Position numbers and translations under genes: made by a program | Part shown: in pieces, positions 1-4,855 of the stretch | Position numbering within the stretch: position 1 is the stretch's first letter | How the letters are laid out: the number at the start of each line of letters is the position of its first letter | Assembly (NCBI GenBank): GCA_910588175.1 | Contig: CAJUQQ010000092.1 | Location: forward strand, 1 to 5,932 | Direction: 5' to 3' | Origin: an uncultured Oscillibacter sp. | Lineage (GTDB): Bacteria > Bacillota > Clostridia > Oscillospirales > Oscillospiraceae | DNA length: 5,932 nt | Notes under the pieces: model-generated | What the model was told of the DNA's origin: nothing | The model's database searches: none | What the model saw: the letters and a program-made list of their open reading frames with translations, nothing else

Positions 1-114
1 CTCAGCACCCTGCTCCACACCTTCGGCATGGCGGCGGCGCTGGCGGTGGGGGCCATGCTGGCCTCCTCCGTGTTCCGGGCGGTCTTTCCCCGGCTGCGCC
101 CGCCAAAGAAGTGA
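1..114 (+). CDS. C-terminal end of an unidentified membrane protein (5' end outside the window)
   Basis: An open frame enters from the left edge and ends with TGA at 112-114, giving 37 residues. Residues about 9-25 form one hydrophobic stretch rich in Ala, Val, Met and Leu (starting GMAAALAVGAML). A basic, proline-rich tail ending RLRPPKK follows. This is what the last transmembrane helix and cytoplasmic tail of a polytopic membrane protein, for example a transporter, would look like, but no family motif is visible and I do not assign a function. The stop codon lies 22 bp before the thioesterase start, so the two genes are probably cotranscribed. Identity would need the upstream sequence. Confidence 0.6.
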   Translation, partial: LSTLLHTFGMAAALAVGAMLASSVFRAVFPRLRPPKK

Positions 115-120
115 ACGACA

Positions 121-127
121 GAGGTGG
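121..127 (+). promoter_or_regulatory. Ribosome binding site of the acyl-ACP thioesterase gene
   Basis: The purine-rich GAGGTGG lies 9 nt before the ATG at 137 and fixes that ATG as the start. It sits in the 22-bp gap after the upstream stop codon. No promoter-like sequence is visible in that gap, so expression probably comes from upstream. Confidence 0.7.
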
Positions 128-136
128 GATCTTACA

Positions 137-883
137 ATGGAAGACTTCAAACAGAGATTATATGAAAACGGCTATTTCCGGCAGGAGGAGCTGGTCTTCT
201 GGGACTGTGACCGGGACCAGCGGGTCCGGGTGGCGGCGCTTCTCAGCCGCCTGGGGGCCTTCGCCGGGTATGACTACGACGCCCGGGGCCTGACGCACGA
301 CGTGCTGTGGGCCCACCGGGAGGTGTTTCTCCTCTCCCGGGCGGCCCTGCGCATCCACGACTGCCCCCGGGCGGGGGACGTGCTGGACATCACCACCTGG
401 GAGGCCGGGCCCAAAGCCGCCCACATGGGGCGGAACTATGAGATGGCGGACCGGCAGGGCCGCCTCCGGGTCTCTGCCCGGACGGACTGGATTCTGGTGG
501 ACCCCGAGACCCGGAAGATTCTGCGGCCCTCGGCTTTTACCGCCAAGCCCCTGCTGTCCTCGGACCGGCCTCTGGACTGCCCGGAGACCAGAAAGATCGT
601 CCTCCCCAAGCAGGGGCGGGAGGATCTGGGAGCCCGGACCGTCCGCTGGTCCGACCTGGACGGCAACGGGCACCTGTTCAGCGGCAATTACGGCGACATC
701 ATCTGGGACGCCCTTCCGGAGGACCTGCAAACCCAGACCCCCCGGGAGTTCCAGATCAACTACAGCCGGGAGGCCGTCCTGGGGGACACGCTGCGGCTGG
801 AGGGCTTCCGGGGGGAAGAGGGCTATTGGGTGGAGGGTCTGGGCCCTCGCGGCTCCTGCTTCACGGCGCTGTGCGTGTTCTGA
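137..883 (+). CDS. Acyl-ACP thioesterase, bacterial FatA/FatB-like (double hotdog)
   Basis: This 248-residue protein probably hydrolyses acyl-acyl carrier protein to release free fatty acid in the cytoplasm, ending or diverting fatty acid synthesis. It has the length and two-hotdog layout of the Acyl-ACP_TE family. The first hotdog (about residues 12-135) carries the family signatures R-V-S-A-R-T-D-W-I-L-V-D and T-R-K-I-L-R-P. The second (about 160-248) holds the active-site segment D175-G-N177-G-H179, followed by FSGNY and W190, equivalent to the plant D-x-N-x-H-VNN-x-x-Y motif. By alignment from memory, E212 in N-Y-S-R-E-A matches the catalytic Glu of plant FatB, while the neighbouring plant Cys is Ala213 here. 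There is no signal peptide or transit peptide. The start is supported by GAGGTGG 9 nt upstream. The next gene, for an SLH protein, has its own promoter, so a functional link to it is not implied. Chain-length specificity cannot be read from the sequence. Confidence 0.92.
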   Translation: MEDFKQRLYENGYFRQEELVFWDCDRDQRVRVAALLSRLGAFAGYDYDARGLTHDVLWAHREVFLLSRAALRIHDCPRAGDVLDITTWEAGPKAAHMGRNYEMADRQGRLRVSARTDWILVDPETRKILRPSAFTAKPLLSSDRPLDCPETRKIVLPKQGREDLGARTVRWSDLDGNGHLFSGNYGDIIWDALPEDLQTQTPREFQINYSREAVLGDTLRLEGFRGEEGYWVEGLGPRGSCFTALCVF

Positions 884-894
884 AAGCGCTTCCA
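881..894 (+). promoter_or_regulatory. Candidate catabolite-responsive element (cre) upstream of the SLH gene promoter
   Basis: TGAAAGCGCTTCCA matches all 14 positions of the published Bacillus cre consensus TGWAARCGYTWNCW. Its first three bases are the stop codon of the thioesterase gene. The centre lies about 18 nt upstream of the -35 box and roughly 53 nt upstream of the predicted transcription start. That is a position from which CcpA activates some B. subtilis promoters such as ackA and pta. A real CcpA-type regulator in this organism is assumed, not shown. Confidence 0.45.
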
Positions 895-905
895 AAAAGC
901 GGTGC

Positions 906-934
906 TTGACGGCGGATTTTCCCAGGTATACAAT
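906..934 (+). promoter_or_regulatory. Sigma-A-type promoter of the SLH-domain gene
   Basis: A -35 box TTGACG (906-911) and a -10 box TACAAT (929-934) are separated by exactly 17 bp; each box differs from consensus at one position. An overlapping TATACA at 927-932 is a worse-spaced alternative. The predicted start near 941 gives a leader of about 40 nt before the ATG at 983. This promoter sits in the 99-bp gap after the thioesterase gene, which shows that the SLH gene can be transcribed on its own. Confidence 0.7.
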
Positions 935-967
935 GAACGTATGACCCCGGCGGCTTTTGCCGGAGAA

Positions 968-975
968 GAGAGGAG
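968..975 (+). promoter_or_regulatory. Ribosome binding site deciding the SLH-protein start
   Basis: GAGAGGAG ends 7 nt before the ATG at 983. This site selects that ATG over an in-frame GTG at 902, which would lie inside the promoter and add residues ahead of an otherwise complete signal peptide. Confidence 0.85.
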
Positions 976-982
976 ATTTTTT

Positions 983-2419
983 ATGAAGCGCTTTCTGACC
1001 ATCCTGCTCACCACGCTGGCGCTGGCGGGACTGCTCTGCGTCACCGCCTCCGCCGCCAGCTTTGACGGTCCGGCGGCGGAGCTGGCCGCCATCGGCATGC
1101 TCAAGGGCTCCGCTTCCGAAGGCTTCGCCCTGGACACGGCCCCCACCCGGACCCAGGCCGCCATTATGCTGGTCCGCCTCTTCGGCGCGGAGGAAGAGGC
1201 CAAGGCCGCCTACGCCGCCGGGGAACTGACCTGCCCCTTTACCGACGTGGACGAGACCGCCGCGCCCTTCGCCGCGTGGCTGGCGGACAAGGGCCTGATC
1301 AGCGGCACCTCCGCCTCTGTCTTCGGCGGCGGCGACCTCTGCACCGGCAAGGCCTATACCATTTTCCTCCTCCGGGCCCTGGGCTACCGGGACAACGTGG
1401 ACTTTACCAGCGCCAACGCCCAGGAATTCGCCATGAGCCTGGGCCTGCTGGACACCTCCCTGCTCACCGGGGAGTTCCTCCGGGACGATCTGGTGGCCCT
1501 GACCTACCAAGCCCTGGGCATGGACCTCAAGGGCGGCGGCGCCTATCTGCTGGACAGCCTGGTTGAGAGCGGCGTCGTGAGCGCGGCGGCCGCCAGACCC
1601 ATCCTGGACAAGATAGAGGCCTACCGGGCCCTCTCCGCCGCCGGCGCGGACGCCGCCCGGGGACTGGACGCCGCCGTGGACGCCAAGATGAGCATGGCCG
1701 TCGGCCTCAAGGGCCGGGAGAGCGGCGAGACCTTTGAGATGGCCCAGAAGATGGACGCCTCCGTCCAGGGAGACATCCAAATGGTTCTGGACAAGGCCCC
1801 CCAGATGGCTCTGGACATGACCGTCACCCTGAACGACGGCGGGGAGGTCCAGACCGAGCGCGCGGAATACTGGATGAAGGACGGCGTGACCTACGTCCGC
1901 TCCGGCGGGGAGGCCTACCAGATTCCCAGCGGCATGGGGATGGATATGGAGGCCTTCATGGCCCTGATGGAGCAGTCCTCCGGACAGACCGGCCCGGCGA
2001 TGCTGCCCTTCATCGACAGCATCACCACCAAGGCCTCCGGCGAAAACACCGTCTACATCCTGCGGCTGAACGACGCCTTTGGCCAGATGATGAACGGCAT
2101 CCTGGGACAGGTGCTTGACACGATGCCCGCCGGGCTGGACATGCGAATGGGCCTGGAGGCCGGCGCCATCACCTACACCGTGGACCCAAGCGGACAGCTG
2201 AAAAACGCGGCCGTCAACATCGCCATGAAGGCCTCCATGGACGCCGCCGAGGGGGCGGACCGGGTGTCCCTCACGTTCTCCGCGGATATGGTTATGACCA
2301 TGGATGTCAAAACCATGGGCCCGGCCGTCAACATCCGTTTCCCCGACCCCTCCGGCTTTGAGAAGATCATCGGCGGCGCGGACGGCCTCACCGGCATCTC
2401 CGGGACGTGGATTTCCTAA
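983..2419 (+). CDS. Secreted SLH-domain protein with a Met-rich C-terminal domain
   Basis: This 478-residue exported envelope protein starts with a clear signal peptide: MKRF, a hydrophobic core at about residues 5-21, and probable cleavage after A-S-A (residue 24). C19 is not in a lipobox, so it is not an obvious lipoprotein. Residues about 28-72 form a first S-layer homology repeat, including the TRTQAAIMLVRL segment (compare the usual TRAE). Residues about 86-135 form a second with F-T-D-V-D, W99, G104 and G108. A third, degenerate copy spans about 141-180. SLH repeats normally bind pyruvylated secondary cell-wall polymer and hold the protein on the cell surface. After a helical linker (about 205-232), residues about 233-455 are predicted to alternate beta strands and helices and contain 25 methionines. 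This part faintly resembles DUF6612/LolA-LppX-like lipid-binding domains, but I am not sure. It has its own promoter and RBS. The substrate or ligand is unknown. Confidence 0.85.
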   Translation: MKRFLTILLTTLALAGLLCVTASAASFDGPAAELAAIGMLKGSASEGFALDTAPTRTQAAIMLVRLFGAEEEAKAAYAAGELTCPFTDVDETAAPFAAWLADKGLISGTSASVFGGGDLCTGKAYTIFLLRALGYRDNVDFTSANAQEFAMSLGLLDTSLLTGEFLRDDLVALTYQALGMDLKGGGAYLLDSLVESGVVSAAAARPILDKIEAYRALSAAGADAARGLDAAVDAKMSMAVGLKGRESGETFEMAQKMDASVQGDIQMVLDKAPQMALDMTVTLNDGGEVQTERAEYWMKDGVTYVRSGGEAYQIPSGMGMDMEAFMALMEQSSGQTGPAMLPFIDSITTKASGENTVYILRLNDAFGQMMNGILGQVLDTMPAGLDMRMGLEAGAITYTVDPSGQLKNAAVNIAMKASMDAAEGADRVSLTFSADMVMTMDVKTMGPAVNIRFPDPSGFEKIIGGADGLTGISGTWIS

Positions 2420-2444
2420 CGCTCCTTTCAAATCAAAAACGCGA

Positions 2445-2475
2445 AGCCGTCCGGCAGACCTTCTGCCGGACGGCT
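2445..2475 (+). repeat. Palindromic repeat, copy 1 (hairpin 1)
   Basis: GCCGTCCGGCAGA (2446-2458) pairs perfectly with TCTGCCGGACGGC (2462-2474) around the loop CCT, and A2445/T2475 extend the stem to 14 bp. The same 31 nt recur at 2637-2667 in the same orientation (both loops read CCT on the plus strand). This copy lies 25 nt after the SLH stop codon but is followed by TCAGGCTG rather than a T-tract, so alone it is a poor intrinsic terminator. It may stabilise the 3' end of the mRNA. Confidence 0.85.
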
Positions 2476-2510
2476 CAGGCTGTCGAAAACGTGTTTTCGC
2501 CAGCCTGAGC
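2473..2510. repeat. Imperfect inverted repeat (hairpin 2)
   Basis: GCTCAGGCTG (2473-2482) pairs with CAGCCTGAGC (2501-2510). After a single T/C mismatch (2483/2500), CGAAAA (2484-2489) pairs with TTTTCG (2494-2499) around the loop CGTG. The outer two bases are shared with hairpin 1, so the two compete slightly at their boundary. No T-tract follows on either strand, so I do not call it a terminator. Confidence 0.8.
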
Positions 2511-2545
2511 AAGTTTACAGACCGTTAAAAACGTTCTGTAAACTT
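2511..2545. repeat. Imperfect inverted repeat (hairpin 3), abutting hairpin 2
   Basis: AAGTTTACAGA (2511-2521) pairs with TCTGTAAACTT (2535-2545). A C/T mismatch (2522/2534) is followed by CGTT/AACG (2523-2526 with 2530-2533) closing on the loop AAA. It begins at the base immediately after hairpin 2, which would allow end-to-end stacking. Its stem is AT-rich, unlike the surrounding genome. Confidence 0.8.
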
Positions 2546-2549
2546 CGAA

Positions 2550-2585
2550 TTGAAAACGAAAGGAACCCCTCCTGGGTTCCTCTCG
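2550..2585 (-). terminator. Probable intrinsic terminator of the prfC-TCS-rimM-trmD operon (hairpin 4)
   Basis: Read on the minus strand, AGGAACCC (2581-2574) pairs with GGGTTCCT (2568-2561) around a 5-nt loop. It is followed directly by the T-rich TTCGTTTTCAATT going left. Three further base pairs (2557-2559 with 2583-2585) extend the stem beyond an A/C mismatch. It lies about 90 nt after the trmD stop codon. Of the hairpins in the gap it is the best terminator candidate for the leftward transcript. On the plus strand it is followed by CTCGTAACTCTCTTCC, so activity in that direction would be weak. Confidence 0.55.
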
Positions 2586-2636
2586 TAACTCTCTTCCTTC
2601 CCGTTGGTGGAGTTTTTACCTTTTTTTGACACTCCG

Positions 2637-2673
2637 AGCCGTCCGGCAGACCTTCTGCCGGACGGCTTTCTTT
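2637..2673 (+). terminator. Palindromic repeat copy 2 (hairpin 5), probable rightward terminator
   Basis: This is an exact second copy of hairpin 1: GCCGTCCGGCAGA (2638-2650), loop CCT, TCTGCCGGACGGC (2654-2666), with the A2637/T2667 outer pair. Here the stem is followed on the plus strand by TTTCTTT (2667-2673), the arrangement of an intrinsic terminator, so it can stop transcription from the SLH gene before it runs antisense into trmD. The trmD stop codon (2674-2672, minus strand) lies only 5 nt from the stem. On the minus strand no T-tract follows, so it is probably a one-way terminator. Confidence 0.65.
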
Positions 2674-3439
2674 ATGCTTCCGCATTCTCCCGGGCCAGCT
2701 CGTCTTTGGCTTCCTGGAGGACCTTTTTTTCCGCCTTGGTGGTCAGCTGGCTCTCGTCAAACTTGGCGAACAGATCCGGGCGGCGGCGCATGGTCCGCTT
2801 GTAGCTCTCTTTCCGCCGCCACGCCGCAACCTTCCCGTGATCCCCGGAGAGGAGAATCTCCGGCACCGCCCGGCCGTGCCAAACGGCGGGCCGGGAATAC
2901 TGGGGGTACTCCAGAAGCCCGTTCCAGTGGGATTCCTCCTGAAAGCACTCCTCGTCCGGCAGGACCCCGGGCACCATGCGGCACACCGCGTCCGCCACCG
3001 CCATGGCGGGAATCTCCCCGCCGGTGAGAACAAAATCCCCCATGGAAATCTCCTCGTCCACGCACGCATCCAGAAAGCGCTGGTCCACGCCCTCGTAGTG
3101 TCCGCAGACCAGAATCAGATGCTCGTAGTTCTCCTTCAGTTCCCGGGCCACATCCTGGGTGAAGGTCCGCCCGCAGGGGGAGAGAAAGATGGTCCGTCCC
3201 GGTCCGTGGGTCTCCGTCACGTGGGCCCAGCAGCGGTAGAGAGGGTCCGCCTGCATGACGGCTCCCCGGCCTCCGCCGTAGGGGTAGTCGTCCACCTGCA
3301 TCTGCTTATTGGTGGTGTACTCCCGAATCTGGTGGGTCCGGATGGCGATGTATCCCCGCTCCTGGGCCCGGCCCAGGATGCTGACGTTCAGCATGGCGTC
3401 CACGGAGTCGGGAAAGAGGGTCAGAATGTCGATGTTCAC
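2672..3439 (-). CDS. trmD: tRNA (guanine-37-N1)-methyltransferase TrmD
   Basis: This 255-residue cytosolic enzyme transfers a methyl group from S-adenosylmethionine to N1 of G37 in tRNAs with G36-G37, preventing +1 frameshifting. The family motifs are clear: N-terminal N-I-D-I-L-T-L-F-P, V-D-D-Y-P-Y-G-G-G-R-G (49-59), C-G-H-Y-E-G-V-D (112-119), and the knot segment I-S-M-G-D-F-V-L-T-G-G-E-I-P-A-M (131-146). R154 and the G-L-L-E-Y-P-Q-Y-S-R-P stretch (from 174) follow. Position 169, Asp in the E. coli and Haemophilus enzymes and proposed as general base, is Glu here. The start is taken as GTG at 3439: it has GGGAGGG 9 nt upstream (3449-3455), places the conserved N-terminus correctly, and overlaps the rimM stop by 4 bp (GTGA). 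An earlier in-frame GTG at 3457 would add six non-conserved residues. It is the last gene of the leftward operon. The length is typical, with a charged C-terminal extension. Confidence 0.96.
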   Translation of the reverse strand: MNIDILTLFPDSVDAMLNVSILGRAQERGYIAIRTHQIREYTTNKQMQVDDYPYGGGRGAVMQADPLYRCWAHVTETHGPGRTIFLSPCGRTFTQDVARELKENYEHLILVCGHYEGVDQRFLDACVDEEISMGDFVLTGGEIPAMAVADAVCRMVPGVLPDEECFQEESHWNGLLEYPQYSRPAVWHGRAVPEILLSGDHGKVAAWRRKESYKRTMRRRPDLFAKFDESQLTTKAEKKVLQEAKDELARENAEA

Positions 3440-3933
3440 TCCATCAGTCCCTCCCACACCCGAATGTCCATCCGGTTGTTCTCCAGGTCCACGTTCAGGA
3501 TAAACGCGTCCTTCACCGCCGGGACCAGGAAGTCCCGTTCCCCCCGGACGGTATACACCCTGCTGGCGGGATAGCGGTCCACCCGGACCAGCTCTCCCAC
3601 CCGTTCCCCGGTCTCGCCGTTGAATACGTCCAGGCCAATGAGCTCGCCGTCGAAGTATTCCCCCTCCGGCAGGCGGGCGTCGGCCCGGCGGACCAGCAGC
3701 TCTTTCCCCCGGAGACCCTCGGCGGCGGTGCGGTCCTCTATGCCCTCCAGCTTGAGAAGGGCCATGCCCTTGTGGACCCGGCAGGCGGCGGGAGCAACGG
3801 CCTGTCCGTCCAGGTAGAAGGTCTGAAAGCCGGTGAGGAAGTCCGCCTCCCCCTCCAGGGGCAGCACCCGCAGCTCGCCCCGGATACCGTGGACGCTCAC
3901 AATCCGGCCCACGGGCACAAACTCTAATTTCAT
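3436..3933 (-). CDS. rimM: Ribosome maturation factor RimM
   Basis: This 165-residue protein assists late assembly of the 30S ribosomal subunit head by binding S19 and 16S rRNA. It has the usual two domains. The N-terminal RimM beta-barrel spans about residues 5-80, with the G-R-I-V-S-V-H-G-I-R-G-E-L-R-V signature. The C-terminal PRC barrel spans about 90-165, with Y-F-D-G-E-L-I-G-L and the ending segment V-P-A-V-K-D-A-F-I, then D-L-E-N-N-R and W-E-G-L. The ATG at 3933 is chosen because AAAGGAG (3941-3947) stands 7 nt before it and because family members begin at this point. An in-frame ATG at 3957 lies inside the kinase gene and has no role. The kinase stop is 16 bp upstream, and trmD starts within the rimM stop codon. 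The rimM-trmD pairing is the standard one and supports both calls. Confidence 0.95.
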   Translation of the reverse strand: MKLEFVPVGRIVSVHGIRGELRVLPLEGEADFLTGFQTFYLDGQAVAPAACRVHKGMALLKLEGIEDRTAAEGLRGKELLVRRADARLPEGEYFDGELIGLDVFNGETGERVGELVRVDRYPASRVYTVRGERDFLVPAVKDAFILNVDLENNRMDIRVWEGLME

Positions 3934-3949
3934 AAGCGCGCTCCTTTGC

Positions 3950-4852
3950 TTATCCATTCCGGGGCAGGAACAGCGAGAATTTCGCCCCCCTGCCAGGCCG
4001 GGAGAAGGCCTTCACATAGCCGCCCTGGCCCTGGGCAATCTGCCGGACGAGGTAGAGCCCTACCCCCACGCCCTCCGCGCCGGCGGCGTTTTCTCCCCGG
4101 TAAAACCGCTGGAAGAGCCTGGCCAGCTCCTCCTCCGGGATGCCGGGGCCAGTGTCCTCCACGTCCACCCGGGCGAAGAGCTCATAGGCCCGGGCGCTGA
4201 CGGTGACCCGGCCCGCCGGGGTGTACTTCACGGCGTTGTCGATGAGGTTGCACACCGCCTCCGCCGTCCACTTGGGGTCGAACACCGCCTCCGCCTCCGC
4301 GGGCTCCAGTACAAGCTCCAGTCCCTTTTCCGCCGCCTTGGGAGCGAGCTGGCCCACCGCCTCCTCCAGCATGGGCCCCAGGGGCCCGGGCCGGGGCTGG
4401 AGCACCAGCACCCCCGCCTCCAGCCGGGAGGTTTTCACCAGCGACTCAATGAGGGACCGGAGCTTCCGGGCCTGCTCCCCCAGGGCGGCGGTATAGGTCC
4501 GGCAGTCCTCCGGAGCCCGCTCCTCCAGGAGTTGGGTGTAGAGCAGCACGTTGGCGATGGGGGTTTTCGTCTGGTGGGAGATGTCGGCGATGAGGGTTTT
4601 GATCTTGTCCCGCTCCTCCTGAATATGACCGGCGGAGACAGCGGACGCGCTGAGGTAGTGGGCCAGCTTCGTCTCCACGGCGGAGAGGAGGGTCTCCCGA
4701 AAGGCCTCCTCCCGGAAGTCTCCCCGGACGGCCTCGTCCAGCATCCGGTCCAGACAGCGGAGCAGGCGGCGCATCCGCCAGCGGTCCCAGAGAAACAGCG
4801 CCGCCAGGGCCAGAACCAGAACGGCGAGGCAGAGGTATCCGGCTCTCGTCAT
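3950..4852 (-). CDS. Short sensor histidine kinase with one N-terminal TM segment
   Basis: This 300-residue membrane kinase autophosphorylates on His and passes phosphate to the partner regulator encoded just upstream. One hydrophobic helix (about residues 5-22) is followed by basic residues (R24, R26, R28, R29). No extracellular domain, second TM or recognisable HAMP/PAS domain is visible. The HisKA dimerisation helix carries D-I-S-H93-Q-T-K-T-P. The ATP-binding HATPase_c domain (about 185-298) has N-box N202-L-I-D-N206-A-V-K-Y, G1 D233-T-G-P-G-I, F-box F247-Q-R-F-Y and G2 G261-V-G-V-G-L, so all catalytic motifs are intact. The signal must be sensed in or near the membrane, through a partner protein, or in the roughly 60-residue linker. 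ATG 4852 has GAGGG 7 nt upstream (4860-4864) and lies 3 bp after the regulator stop. The target genes are not in the window. Confidence 0.93.
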   Translation of the reverse strand: MTRAGYLCLAVLVLALAALFLWDRWRMRRLLRCLDRMLDEAVRGDFREEAFRETLLSAVETKLAHYLSASAVSAGHIQEERDKIKTLIADISHQTKTPIANVLLYTQLLEERAPEDCRTYTAALGEQARKLRSLIESLVKTSRLEAGVLVLQPRPGPLGPMLEEAVGQLAPKAAEKGLELVLEPAEAEAVFDPKWTAEAVCNLIDNAVKYTPAGRVTVSARAYELFARVDVEDTGPGIPEEELARLFQRFYRGENAAGAEGVGVGLYLVRQIAQGQGGYVKAFSRPGRGAKFSLFLPRNG

Positions 4853-4855
4853 GCC

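Noticed and set aside
887..901. CGCTT/AAGCG hairpin as a terminator of the thioesterase gene
   Set aside because: The stem is only 5 bp and no T-tract follows. The symmetry is better explained by the cre-like palindrome.
902..982. Upstream GTG start (902) for the SLH protein, adding 27 residues
   Set aside because: The extension overlaps the -35/-10 promoter, lacks an RBS and would bury the signal peptide. ATG 983 has GAGAGGAG at proper spacing.
2484..2499. CGAAAACGTGTTTTCG as a second operator (cre-like palindrome)
   Set aside because: It fails the cre consensus at the first position and in the right half-site, and it is the inner stem of hairpin 2 with no promoter nearby.
158..2512. A 784-codon open frame on the minus strand opposite the thioesterase and SLH genes
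   Set aside because: It crosses two well-supported plus-strand genes and a promoter region. Its translation is a Gly/His/Val-rich string with no domain, and long antisense frames are expected in GC-rich DNA.
2445..2667. CRISPR array or insertion-sequence ends
   Set aside because: There are only two copies of the repeat, no regular spacers, no transposase and no target-site duplication that I can see.
2604..2804. Small plus-strand frame starting in the intergenic region and running into trmD
   Set aside because: It is antisense to trmD, passes through the terminator hairpin, and has no RBS or recognisable protein features.
3440..3457. GTG 3457 as the trmD start
   Set aside because: It adds six residues not seen in the family and has a less suitable RBS. 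GTG 3439 has GGGAGGG 9 nt upstream and forms the overlap with the rimM stop.
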